Shown in pieces: positions 1 to 6,765 of a DNA stretch of 11,081 nt. The notes under the pieces were generated by a model. The model was not told the DNA's origin. It saw nothing but the letters and a program-made list of their open reading frames with translations, and did not search any database. The stretch is from Flavobacteriales bacterium UBA2040 (lineage in GTDB: Bacteria; Bacteroidota; Bacteroidia; Flavobacteriales_D; Crocinitomicaceae). Position 1 is the first letter of the stretch; every line of letters starts with the position of its first letter. The stretch lies in assembly GCA_002332715.1 (NCBI GenBank), contig DDBE01000090.1, positions 1-11,081 of the forward strand. Reading direction: 5' to 3'. The position numbers and the translations under genes are program-made.

Positions 1-1
1 A

Positions 2-283
2 GATGGTTGGTTTATGGGAATAACTCCAGAATTGGTTACTGGTGTCTGGGTTGGTGCAGAGGACCGTGCCGTACGTTTTAAAACAATGACTTGGGGACAT
101 CATGGGCGTATGGCCTTACCTATTTATGGTTATTTTATGCAAAAAGTTTATAAAGACCCTGGAATTGCATTATCTACCCGAGACTTCGACCCCCCATCGG
201 ATTACGACCCGTCGGTCTATGACTGCACGGCAACCCCGCAACCCGAATCAGTCGATGAATCAGAAGTACCATTTGAATTTTAA
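2..283 (+). CDS. Penicillin-binding protein 1A, C-terminal end (partial, runs off the left edge)
   Basis: This is the last 93 residues of a class A (bifunctional glycosyltransferase/transpeptidase) penicillin-binding protein, which polymerises and cross-links peptidoglycan at the outer face of the inner membrane. The frame is open from base 2. The segment DGWFMGITPELVTGVWVG, followed by the GxEDR-like GAEDR, is the conserved end of the PBP1A transpeptidase domain, after the KTG box that lies outside the window. MALPIYGYFMQKVY is the usual final helix. The last ~35 residues (from about DFDPPSDYDP) are an acidic, proline-rich, probably disordered tail. One line of it (181-240) is about 62% GC by hand count, well above the surroundings. 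The scoA start follows the stop after 3 nt, so the genes are probably co-transcribed. The family call is confident; mrcA or ponA cannot be distinguished from this fragment. Confidence 0.9.
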   Translation, partial: DGWFMGITPELVTGVWVGAEDRAVRFKTMTWGHHGRMALPIYGYFMQKVYKDPGIALSTRDFDPPSDYDPSVYDCTATPQPESVDESEVPFEF

Positions 284-286
284 AAA

Positions 287-985
287 ATGAATAAAGTAGT
301 TAAAAACCCAGCACTAGCACTAGCAGGAATTACAGATGGCATGACACTCATGGTTGGTGGATTTGGTCTATGTGGAATTCCGGAAAATTCTATTGCGCAA
401 CTCGTTCAGATGGGCGTTAAAAATCTAACCTGTATTTCTAATAATGCCGGTGTTGATGATTTCGGACTAGGGCTTTTGTTACAAGGTAAACAAGTCAAAA
501 AGATGATCAGTTCATACGTTGGAGAAAATGATGAATTTGAACGTCAAATGCTTAGTGGAGAATTAGAGGTTGGTCTCATTCCGCAAGGATCCTTAGCAGA
601 ACGATGTCGTGCCGGTGGAGCTGGTATTCCAGCATTTTTTACCCCAGCTGGCTATGGAACAGAAGTAGCCGAAGGTAAAGAAGTACGTATGTTTAATGGA
701 AAGCCCCACATACTAGAAAGTGCACTAACCGCTGATTACGCAATAGTCAAAGCTTGGAAAGGAGATACCGAAGGAAACCTTATATACAAAGCAACTGCCC
801 GTAATTTTAATCCTATGATGGCAATGGCTGGTAAAATAACCATTGCAGAAGTCGAAGAACTAGTTCCTGCTGGCACACTTGATCCCAACCAAATCCATAC
901 ACCTGGAATTTTTGTACAACGTATTTTCAAAGGAGAAAAATTCGAAAAACGCATCGAACAGCGTACTGTTCGACCCAAAAACTAA
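287..985 (+). CDS. scoA: 3-oxoacid CoA-transferase, subunit A
   Basis: Subunit A of a type I CoA-transferase. With ScoB it should move CoA between succinyl-CoA and acetoacetate (or a similar 3-oxoacid) in the cytoplasm, linking ketone-body or short-chain acid use to the TCA cycle. The 232-residue length is normal for a separate A subunit. Near the N-terminus is the glycine-rich signature [11 protein letters not shown] (residues 24-34), then SNNAG (51-55) and a typical C-terminal [11 protein letters not shown] segment. The catalytic glutamate is on the B subunit, not here. The ATG lies 3 nt after the penicillin-binding-protein stop with no clear Shine-Dalgarno sequence, which is usual for Bacteroidota. 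The scoB start follows 4 nt after this stop. Substrate preference (acetoacetate versus another acyl group) cannot be read from the sequence. Confidence 0.93.
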   Translation: MNKVVKNPALALAGITDGMTLMVGGFGLCGIPENSIAQLVQMGVKNLTCISNNAGVDDFGLGLLLQGKQVKKMISSYVGENDEFERQMLSGELEVGLIPQGSLAERCRAGGAGIPAFFTPAGYGTEVAEGKEVRMFNGKPHILESALTADYAIVKAWKGDTEGNLIYKATARNFNPMMAMAGKITIAEVEELVPAGTLDPNQIHTPGIFVQRIFKGEKFEKRIEQRTVRPKN

Positions 986-989
986 TAAT

Positions 990-1649
990 ATGGCTCTAGA
1001 TAAAAACGGTATTGCTAAGCGCATTGCTCAGGAACTGCAAGACGGTTGGTATGTCAATCTTGGCATTGGTATTCCTACGCTTGTTGCCAACTACATTCCA
1101 GAAGGAATTGAAGTAGAATTTCAATCTGAAAATGGTGTACTTGGAATGGGGCCTTTCCCTTTTGATGGAGAGGAAGATCCAGACCTTATCAATGCAGGTA
1201 AACAAACCATTACCACCCGAGATGGCGCTTCATTTTTTGACTCAGCTACTTCATTTGCCATGATCCGCGGACAACATGTGCAGCTTACGGTTTTGGGCGC
1301 AATGGAGGTGTCTCAAAATGGAGACATTGCTAACTGGAAGATTCCGGGTAAAATGGTCAAAGGGATGGGCGGAGCCATGGATCTAGTTGCTTCGGCAGAA
1401 AATATTATTGTGGCCATGATGCACAGAAATAAAGCCGGAGAATCCAAAATACTGAAGGCCTGCACTTTACCTCTCACTGGTGTTGGATGTGTCAAAAAGG
1501 TTGTAACCGAATTGGCTGTAATGGAAATCAAAGAGGGGAAGTTTTACCTACTTGAACGTGCTCCTGGTGTAAGTGTAGAAGAAATCATTGCCAAAACTGA
1601 AGGTGATTTGGTTGTTCCAGACATAGTCCCTGAAATGAACCTCAATTGA
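990..1649 (+). CDS. scoB: 3-oxoacid CoA-transferase, subunit B
   Basis: Subunit B of the CoA-transferase, partner of the preceding gene, and the subunit carrying the catalytic residue. The SENGVLG motif (residues 46-52) contains Glu47, the glutamate that forms the glutamyl-CoA thioester in this family. GIGIPTLV (25-32) and a long glycine-rich IPGKMVKGMGGAMDL segment are also typical. I start the gene at the ATG at 990 (219 residues). The frame is open further upstream, to an ATG at 879, but that would overlap scoA by over 100 nt and add residues with no family resemblance, while MALDKNGIAKRIAQEL is the usual N-terminus. The stop TGA (1647-1649) overlaps the TTG start of the next gene, so the two are probably translationally coupled. 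Confidence 0.94.
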   Translation: MALDKNGIAKRIAQELQDGWYVNLGIGIPTLVANYIPEGIEVEFQSENGVLGMGPFPFDGEEDPDLINAGKQTITTRDGASFFDSATSFAMIRGQHVQLTVLGAMEVSQNGDIANWKIPGKMVKGMGGAMDLVASAENIIVAMMHRNKAGESKILKACTLPLTGVGCVKKVVTELAVMEIKEGKFYLLERAPGVSVEEIIAKTEGDLVVPDIVPEMNLN

Positions 1650-2452
1650 AACACTGGCCTATACCATATCGCATTGCAATAGAAGCCGCCATTGCAGCCT
1701 CCAAAGCGATCATGGAGATTTACCAACAAGAATTTTCTTTTCAAGATAAATCCGATGGTTCGCCAGTAACCAAAGCGGACCTAGCCTCTTCCCGCATCAT
1801 AGAACAACACTTATCGCCGCTTGGAATTCCAATCACAGGCGAGGAAACAGAGAAGCACCCTTTTGATATGAGGCAAAAATGGGCAACTTGTTGGTGCATT
1901 GACCCCCTGGACGGCACCAAAGAATTTATCAAAAGAAATGACGAATTTGCTGTAAATATTGCCTTAATTGAAAACGGGAACCCTATTTTTGGGCTTATTG
2001 CTTCTCCTGTTGAACAAAAAATAATCATTGGTGCCAAAGCTATAGGAGTATTTGTTTTTACATTCGATAAGGCTCATATCCTAGAAAATTGGCAAGAAAT
2101 CAAGATTCCAAAGCACATCAACAAGCCCATGATTATGGCCTGTTCACGAAGTCACCACAGTGGTCCTGTCTTACAATTTATCAATGCCTTAAAAGAAAAA
2201 GGTCATCAAATCGATTTTATCAAAAAAGGATCAGCTCTCAAATTCTTTGACTTAGCCCTAGGAAATGCGGATATATACCCTCGTTTTGCACCTACTATGG
2301 AATGGGATATCGCAGCTGGACAAGCCATTTTAGAGGCACTTGGTGGAGAAGTTATTCATGCAATAACGGAACAACCCCTCTACTATAACAAAGCCAACTT
2401 GCTAAACCCTTACTTCATAGCAAGAACGGCCGCTGTCAAGAATCAAATTTGA
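1646..2452 (+). CDS. cysQ: 3'(2'),5'-bisphosphate nucleotidase CysQ (inositol monophosphatase superfamily)
   Basis: A Mg2+-dependent phosphatase that hydrolyses 3'-phosphoadenosine 5'-phosphate (pAp) to AMP, preventing its build-up during sulfate activation and sulfotransfer. Superfamily motifs are in order: DGSPVTKAD (37-45), GEE (65-67), DPLDGT (86-91), the metal-binding core, GSALKF (195-200) and EWDIAAG (219-225). The length of 268 residues is normal. The start is the TTG at 1646: the nearest in-frame stop upstream is at 1631-1633 and no ATG or GTG lies between them. The first in-frame ATG downstream (about codon 23) would remove the N-terminal helix IAIEAAIAASKAIMEIY that this family has. 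No sulfate-assimilation genes are visible nearby, so the partner pathway is inferred from the family only. The 3' end overlaps the reading frame of the convergent Kef remnant by 17 nt. Confidence 0.9.
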   Translation: MKHWPIPYRIAIEAAIAASKAIMEIYQQEFSFQDKSDGSPVTKADLASSRIIEQHLSPLGIPITGEETEKHPFDMRQKWATCWCIDPLDGTKEFIKRNDEFAVNIALIENGNPIFGLIASPVEQKIIIGAKAIGVFVFTFDKAHILENWQEIKIPKHINKPMIMACSRSHHSGPVLQFINALKEKGHQIDFIKKGSALKFFDLALGNADIYPRFAPTMEWDIAAGQAILEALGGEVIHAITEQPLYYNKANLLNPYFIARTAAVKNQI

Positions 2453-2753
2453 CATTTTTATATTGAAGGAAAAACTGATAATGATCGTTTCGCACACGTT
2501 CTGCAATTTCATTGATTTCACTTTCCGCGGTATCAAATTGGCCCAGTACTTTGGTGAAAATTTGCAATGACGTTTCGTATTCCTCAGGAATGACATCATC
2601 AGCCCCAAAAGCCAATAATTACCTAGTTCGGCTGATGGGTTGAAAAGTTGATTTGCTCAATCAAATAAACTGATTAGACTTTTTCAAGAAATAAACAATG
2701 AAAACCGCTGAAAGAAGTATAATCAGGATATCATTGAGTATTGGGATGTGCAT
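2436..2753 (-). pseudogene. Internally deleted Kef-type (CPA2) K+/H+ antiporter remnant
   Basis: This stretch has no intact gene but holds two ends of one family read on the - strand. From the ATG at 2753, 30 codons run to a TGA at 2663-2661. The first ~20 (MHIPILNDILIILLSAVFIV) look like the first transmembrane helix of Kef/CPA2 antiporters, which commonly begin M-x-IPLLxDIxII. After about 40 nt of unrelated sequence and a stop at 2621-2619, 60 codons (2618-2439) read LLAFGADDVIPEEYETS and on to a TGA at 2438-2436. GADxVIPEExETS followed by an IFxxVL helix is characteristic of the region after the TrkA-N domain in KefB/KefC. Both pieces are in the same frame. An intact protein would have roughly 550 or more residues, so most of the membrane domain and TrkA-N domain is missing. 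I am confident of the C-terminal piece and less so of the N-terminal one. No function is expected. Confidence 0.66.
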
Positions 2754-2759
2754 TATTGA

Positions 2760-3152
2760 TCAATTAAAATCTATCTCATTTATTTCAAAAGAATAGTTGT
2801 GAATGGCCACAGCACGCGCTTCGTCAATAACTGCATTCCAGTTGGAAATGGAATTGATGTCCTTTTGTAGCGTATCGCCATCAGTATTGGTCACTACAAA
2901 TGAGGTACCAAAAATGGCTTGAGGATTCAAAAGTTCTGTTTGTTTTCCAAATTTGCTCCATGCCGCTACCTCTTTTGATTGGCCAGGGCTAATGCTATCG
3001 TTTATGGGAAAATTAGTAATGATGTTTGTGCCATTCAAATAAATTGTTGATGCTGTTTGATTCACTATTTCATAATAAAAAGAAGTCGTCTTCTCACAAG
3101 AAGTGAGGAGTGAAAGTAGAATAAAAAGCGCGTATAAGGTGAAAATTTTCAT
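2760..3152 (-). CDS. Small lipoprotein of unknown function
   Basis: A 130-residue predicted lipoprotein that I do not recognise. The ATG at 3152 gives a compact SPII signal: MK, a hydrophobic core (IFTLYALFILLSLL) and lipobox LTSC with the lipidated cysteine at residue 19. A TTG start 7 codons upstream (3173) would add MVTNIRT and is less likely. The mature part is a probable all-beta domain with alternating hydrophobic residues (YYEIVNQTASTIYLNG, TSFVVTNTDGDTL), which hints at a small surface sandwich but is not diagnostic. No transmembrane segment follows the signal. The gene is divergent from the T9SS-substrate gene across about 55 bp. Its stop lies 6 nt before the ATG of the Kef remnant, so the two may once have shared a transcript. 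Confidence 0.75.
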   Translation of the reverse strand: MKIFTLYALFILLSLLTSCEKTTSFYYEIVNQTASTIYLNGTNIITNFPINDSISPGQSKEVAAWSKFGKQTELLNPQAIFGTSFVVTNTDGDTLQKDINSISNWNAVIDEARAVAIHNYSFEINEIDFN

Positions 3153-3207
3153 TGTTCTTATATTAGTTACCAATTTACTACTTTTTTCTCACTTTAACCA
3201 CCAGACT
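3153..3207. promoter_or_regulatory. Divergent promoter region between the lipoprotein gene and the T9SS-substrate gene
   Basis: The 55-bp AT-rich gap between two divergent start codons must hold the control signals for both genes unless the rightward gene starts elsewhere. On the + strand, TACTTTTT (3179-3186) resembles the Bacteroidota -7 element TAnnTTTG. A TTG at 3152-3154 is 24 bp upstream of it, longer than the usual ~19-21 bp, so the match is weak. No convincing element was found for the leftward gene, and no operator-like palindrome is visible. Confidence 0.3.
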
Positions 3208-4509
3208 ATGAGGATTGTCTATATTTACCATAAAACCATTTTGCTATATTCGCTCCTCCTAAATCTTTTCAAAATCTTTCTTCATCGAGCAATACATACA
3301 AGTATATCTATTTACTTTTTGTTTTTTCTTTTTCCCGGTCAAAGCCTTGGACAACAAAAATTAATTGCAATTAAAACATATGATTATTTCATTTCTAACA
3401 TTGAAGACTCTAGTGTTTTTGTATACAATACCAATAACGGATTTCTAAGTTCAAATCAACCAAATTTTGAATTTGATGGGATATTTTTCAATTGGGTTTA
3501 CACCCTACCAACAATTGATTGTACTGAAGAATATAAATACATTGCCACATCCATTTCTGGTCCTTATGACACGGTGACTTATGAATATAGCGCAGGCCTC
3601 CTAATCAAGACACAAAATTCGCTACTTCCACCTCAAAGAACGTTATACACTTATAATACAAATAATAAGCTGATTGGCATCGAGAAGCAGAATTTTTATA
3701 GTTTCTCATCCAATTGGTTAACAGAAACTAAAGAAGAATTTGAGTATAATATTAACAATCAAAAAAGCATAACGAGAAAGTATATTACGGAACAAAATCT
3801 TTTAACTACTATAGATTCCTTTTTCTATAATTCTTCTAACCAGTTGATCCGATATAACTCAACAAATTTTGATATTACAACAATCCAACCGAACAATGCA
3901 TTTGAATCAGTAATCAATTATAATGGAAATGAAGTAAGTTATGTAAAAAATTCCTACGGAAATTCTATTTCTTCGCTGCAATTGGTATGGGATATAAATT
4001 ATACTTATAGTGCAGGTCAAGTAAATCAAGTTTCAGGCCTGAATCTCATAGATGGACAAACTACATTGGTAAACTTTATTTACGACTTAAATAACCTCAA
4101 AATTGACTCAATAGTTGCATTCACCAATGGTATTATTGACCGAATTGTAACTTTTGATTATAACTCACAAGAATTGATCACAAAAGAAAAGGTTCAAATA
4201 AGCACTTCTCCTGGTGTTTTGTATGTCTCAAAAGAGAAAAGTTTCTATTACGAATCTACAACAACTGGCATTGATAGTCCTGTACCAACTCATTTTAACA
4301 TATTCCCGAACCCTTCTACAGATTTTATGAATATTCAAACTGGAGTAGACTTAGTTGGTGAAACATTTTTAGTCTATAATTATCAAGGTAAAATTATGTT
4401 AACCGGAGAATTAATATCAGAAAACACAACCTGTAATATACAACACTTAGAAAGCGGCATTTATTTTGTAAAAATAAATGATCTTACATTAAAATTTTTC
4501 AAAAAATAA
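3208..4509 (+). CDS. Secreted cell-surface protein with type IX secretion C-terminal sorting domain
   Basis: A 433-residue protein predicted to be exported by the Sec system and then the type IX (Por) system. The last ~71 residues are a type A sorting domain: FNIFPNPSTDFMNI (363-376), the middle strand FLVYNYQGKIMLTGEL, then LESGIYFVKI and a basic end LKFFKK. Such domains are cleaved on export and lead to attachment or release. The middle (about 80-350) is rich in Tyr, Asn, Ser and Thr. It has recurring ~20-25-residue strand-turn units such as YTYNTNNKLIGIEK, FEYNINNQKSITRK and FFYNSSNQLIRYN, loosely like YD-repeat-style beta proteins. The start is uncertain. The ATG at 3208 puts the likely signal core (SIYFLFFLFPGQSLG) unusually far in, at residues 34-48. 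A TTG at 3241 is possible, and the longer frame from 3103 would overlap the divergent lipoprotein. Two hand-counted lines (3721-3840) are only about 24% GC. Confidence 0.85.
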   Translation: MRIVYIYHKTILLYSLLLNLFKIFLHRAIHTSISIYFLFFLFPGQSLGQQKLIAIKTYDYFISNIEDSSVFVYNTNNGFLSSNQPNFEFDGIFFNWVYTLPTIDCTEEYKYIATSISGPYDTVTYEYSAGLLIKTQNSLLPPQRTLYTYNTNNKLIGIEKQNFYSFSSNWLTETKEEFEYNINNQKSITRKYITEQNLLTTIDSFFYNSSNQLIRYNSTNFDITTIQPNNAFESVINYNGNEVSYVKNSYGNSISSLQLVWDINYTYSAGQVNQVSGLNLIDGQTTLVNFIYDLNNLKIDSIVAFTNGIIDRIVTFDYNSQELITKEKVQISTSPGVLYVSKEKSFYYESTTTGIDSPVPTHFNIFPNPSTDFMNIQTGVDLVGETFLVYNYQGKIMLTGELISENTTCNIQHLESGIYFVKINDLTLKFFKK

Positions 4510-4912
4510 ATATCCTTAAAACAACTAAGGCATGTAGGGTTGGTAATAAAGTAATCAACCAGAGGCTAAGCAGTGATTTCTGTTTGAAGACTCTGATACT
4601 GAGGTAAAGGAAGAAAATAACAACAGGTACTAAAATGAAGCCATCAAGAAATGGAAAAGGAAAATGATTGGTTAAAAAAAGTTGTGCGAAGCCCAAAATC
4701 GACATAGATACAACTCCTAAGTAACGGGGCTGAATAGGTAACTCTTTATTTGTAAATATGAAATAGACTACTGCGAATGTAGTCAAGGTTTGTAAGAATA
4801 AAATTGAATTAATCAGTAAAGAGAGGAAAACCGTTGGAAATAAATCATTGTACAACATGCCTGTTGTTGTCAATATTTGGATAGCCAGTATTACCTTCTC
4901 CCAAATGCGCAT
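4499..4912 (-). CDS. Small four-helix integral membrane protein, function unknown
   Basis: A 137-residue hydrophobic protein I do not recognise. Four membrane segments can be drawn, at about residues 5-27, 29-52 (LLINSILFLQTLTTFAVVYF), 66-84 (GVVSMSILGFAQLFLTN) and 90-108, with a further hydrophobic stretch near the C-terminus (LWLITLLPTLHALVVL). It could therefore have five. There are no cysteines and no obvious catalytic or metal-binding motif. The ATG at 4912 is 6 nt after the stop of the upstream lipoprotein gene, so it is probably the last gene of the leftward run. Its stop codon lies inside the 3' end of the convergent T9SS-substrate gene (11-nt overlap), leaving no room for a separate terminator. 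I cannot propose a function. Confidence 0.68.
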   Translation of the reverse strand: MRIWEKVILAIQILTTTGMLYNDLFPTVFLSLLINSILFLQTLTTFAVVYFIFTNKELPIQPRYLGVVSMSILGFAQLFLTNHFPFPFLDGFILVPVVIFFLYLSIRVFKQKSLLSLWLITLLPTLHALVVLRIFIF

Positions 4913-4918
4913 CTCTAC

Positions 4919-5215
4919 TTATCGTTTGGTGAGGCAATCAATCTCAACAATTGGCCCAACCATACAAATGCTACCAATGAAGGTTTCTGCTTGATGATAC
5001 TTGACCCAAACTTTCATGCCGTCTGTAGGTGATATGTTGAAATCATTAAGATTCATCGGCTCTAGCACTTCACCGCTTTCTAATTTAATCACTAAACCAC
5101 AACCGTCTAGCCCTGTATAATCTTCAATGGTTGCTGCTTGGGCATTATCACAAGAAGTGCGCGTACAGGCAGTAAATACCAAGGATGATGCAATGAAAAC
5201 GAATAATCCTTTCAT
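4919..5215 (-). CDS. Small lipoprotein with conserved DYTGLDGCG motif, function unknown
   Basis: A 98-residue predicted lipoprotein. From the ATG at 5215 the signal is MKGLFVFIASSLVFTAC, with lipobox FTAC and the lipidated cysteine at residue 17. A frame extension to 5242 adds MLRKHKLLI, overlaps yjdM and spoils the short n-region, so I reject it. The mature domain carries DYTGLDGCGLVIKLESG, then LEPMNL, DGMKVWVKYH and a final SICMVGPIVEIDC. I recall this arrangement (xxTGLDGCGxxxxLxxG ... DGxxVxVxY ... ICMxGxIVxIxC) from small Bacteroidota lipoproteins of unknown function, probably a small beta-barrel. The paired cysteines may form disulfides. The gene sits 10 nt after yjdM and 6 nt before the membrane-protein gene, all in the same direction. 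Confidence 0.78.
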   Translation of the reverse strand: MKGLFVFIASSLVFTACTRTSCDNAQAATIEDYTGLDGCGLVIKLESGEVLEPMNLNDFNISPTDGMKVWVKYHQAETFIGSICMVGPIVEIDCLTKR

Positions 5216-5225
5216 GATGAGTAAT

Positions 5226-5570
5226 TTATGCTTTCTTAACAAATTCAGACTTTAGGCCCATAGCACCAAAACCATCTATTTTACAATCGATGTTATGATC
5301 ACCGTCGTTGAGACGAATATTTTTGACTTTTGTACCGGCTTTTATTACGGGTTTTGGCGCGCCTTTGACAGGTAAATCTTTGACTACAACAACGGAATCT
5401 CCATTTTGCAAGCGTGCGCCATTAGCATCTAAGACTACTAGTTCATTTGCAGAGGCAATATCCGCTTGATTCCATTCAAAGGAACATTCTGGACAAGTGT
5501 ACTGATTTTCTCCACTCTCGTATCCATATGGTGATTCACACGAGGGGCATTTTTGTAATTCTTCTGACAT
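5226..5570 (-). CDS. yjdM: YjdM/PhnA-family zinc-ribbon protein
   Basis: A 114-residue cytoplasmic protein of the PhnA/YjdM family. An N-terminal zinc ribbon has cysteines at residues 8, 11, 26 and 29 (KCPSCES ... [10 protein letters not shown]). The C-terminal PhnA domain is SH3-like and almost canonical: [40 protein letters not shown] and the terminal [14 protein letters not shown]. Although once named for phosphonate use, the family has no firmly known role, and none of the C-P lyase genes are near. The ATG at 5570 ([11 protein letters not shown]) is chosen because the zinc ribbon normally begins within ~8 residues of the N-terminus. The frame is open to 5630, but that would overlap the DUF1801 gene. 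Spacing is 28 nt to the gene upstream and 10 nt to the one downstream. Confidence 0.93.
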   Translation of the reverse strand: MSEELQKCPSCESPYGYESGENQYTCPECSFEWNQADIASANELVVLDANGARLQNGDSVVVVKDLPVKGAPKPVIKAGTKVKNIRLNDGDHNIDCKIDGFGAMGLKSEFVKKA

Positions 5571-5598
5571 GTATTGAATTTTAATTAAAGGTACGACT

Positions 5599-6042
5599 TT
5601 ACTTTTTAAGCATCTGCTCATACATCTCAATCCAATCTGCAGCGCTTATTTTTTGCATGAGTTTACCTATGAGTTCGATCGGAATTTGATCCCATTTCTT
5701 GAAACGGATACAGCTTTTACCCATGTCAAGTTTTTGTGTGCAATGTTTCGGATATTCCGCAACAAACCAATCCAATAATTTTTGATTGGCATATATACCC
5801 ATGTGATAGAAATTAATACTGTTCTTCTGTGAAGCTAAACTTGCAAATGGAAGCGGTTCGGAAGGTTTACAATGATAACCTGCAGGATAAAGGCTATGTG
5901 GAATGACGTAACCCAACATACCGTAACTGATGCCGGATTCAAATCCCGCTGGTAGGTTAGCAACAATCGTCTGATGTAGTTTTGAGAAAGACGCTTTTCT
6001 TTCCTCAGGGACATTGTCCAATATTTCTTGAATCTTAGACAT
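5599..6042 (-). CDS. DUF1801-family (frataxin-like fold) protein
   Basis: A 147-residue cytoplasmic protein matching DUF1801 (YdhG-like). The N-terminal helices contain [16 protein letters not shown], then the family signature [11 protein letters not shown], a strand [13 protein letters not shown], a [18 protein letters not shown] segment (the usual G-K-S-C-I-R-F strand) and a C-terminal helix pair. Family members are small single-domain proteins of unclear role; some have been suggested to bind iron or take part in stress responses, but nothing here shows that. The ATG at 6042 starts inside the upstream metal-transporter gene: the 8-nt overlap ATGTCTAA contains both the start codon and the transporter stop, a typical coupling arrangement. 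A longer open frame to 6225 lies entirely within the transporter gene and is rejected. Pairing with a VIT1 transporter could hint at metal handling, but this is inference. Confidence 0.88.
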   Translation of the reverse strand: MSKIQEILDNVPEERKASFSKLHQTIVANLPAGFESGISYGMLGYVIPHSLYPAGYHCKPSEPLPFASLASQKNSINFYHMGIYANQKLLDWFVAEYPKHCTQKLDMGKSCIRFKKWDQIPIELIGKLMQKISAADWIEMYEQMLKK

Positions 6043-6742
6043 TGACCCCAAATAAAGAACCAACACCTGCAGATAGTGCCATAGCGATAGTACCCCAAAT
6101 AGTAATGCGCATAACCGCTTTCCAGATTGGTGAACCTCCTGTGCGTGCGGCAGTTGCACCAAGTAAAACCAAGGCAAGGATGGTAAAGCCATACAACCAA
6201 AACTCCATGCCTTTGAGCGGTGCAAATAAAATGACTAACAATGGAAAGATACCGCCAACAGTAAAGGCTGCTCCCGAAGCTAATGCCGCTTGAATAGGGT
6301 TGGCTTGAGTGATTTCATTAATGCCTAGCTCGTCGCGGACGTGGGCAGCCAAGGCGTCATGTGCTGTTAGTTCGACAGCTACTTGCATTGCCGTTTCTTT
6401 CTTGAGTCCACGCTGCTCGTAAATTGCCGCCAAAATTTGCAATTCTTCATCGGGCATTTCGGCAAGCTCTTGCTTTTCTCTTTCGATATCAGCATGTTCG
6501 GTGTCCATCTGCGAACTTACCGACACGTATTCACCAGCCGCCATTGAGAGCGCACCAGCAACCAAACCGGCAACTGTTGCCAAAATAATCGGTTCTCTAG
6601 TAGAACTTGCGGCGGCGACACCGATTGCCAAACTCGAAACGGAGATAATACCGTCATTGGCACCTAAAACGGCCGCTCGCAACCAATTACTTCTATGGAT
6701 ATAATGGCTATCGAGGTAGTTGTCTATGTTGATATCACTCAT
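6035..6742 (-). CDS. VIT1/CCC1-family divalent metal (Fe2+/Mn2+) transporter
   Basis: A 235-residue inner-membrane protein of the VIT1/CCC1 family, whose members move Fe2+ or Mn2+ out of the cytoplasm, generally by proton exchange. TM1 (about 22-45) carries the signature LRAAVLGANDGIISVSSL with Asp30. TM2 (about 53-77) carries GALSMAAGEYVSVSSQ with Met67 and Glu71. A cytoplasmic helical domain (about 79-140) is rich in acidic residues (DIEREKQELAEMPDEEL), as in the metal-binding domain of plant VIT1. Three more helices follow (about 152-173, 180-200, 206-231), giving the usual five. Metal preference cannot be read. Four hand-counted lines (6301-6420, 6541-6660) average about 52% GC, clearly above the neighbours, partly because of its Ala/Gly-rich helices. 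Its stop overlaps the DUF1801 start. The ATG lies 23 nt from the upstream lipoprotein gene. Confidence 0.93.
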   Translation of the reverse strand: MSDINIDNYLDSHYIHRSNWLRAAVLGANDGIISVSSLAIGVAAASSTREPIILATVAGLVAGALSMAAGEYVSVSSQMDTEHADIEREKQELAEMPDEELQILAAIYEQRGLKKETAMQVAVELTAHDALAAHVRDELGINEITQANPIQAALASGAAFTVGGIFPLLVILFAPLKGMEFWLYGFTILALVLLGATAARTGGSPIWKAVMRITIWGTIAMALSAGVGSLFGVNV

Positions 6743-6765
6743 ATCAAAAGGTTTTTACAAAAATA

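Noticed and set aside
879..989. N-terminal extension of scoB to an upstream ATG
   Set aside because: It would overlap scoA by more than 100 nt and the added residues do not resemble the family N-terminus, while the ATG at 990 gives the expected length.
2402..2608. A 68-codon - strand frame starting MGLMMSFLRN
   Set aside because: It is the wrong frame over the Kef C-terminal remnant and runs into the cysQ 3' end. The neighbouring frame gives the recognisable GADDVIPEEYETS segment.
6043..6225. Extension of the DUF1801 gene upstream to 6225
   Set aside because: The extra residues are the antisense-free but out-of-frame reading of the VIT1-like gene. The ATG overlapping the transporter stop gives the normal family N-terminus.
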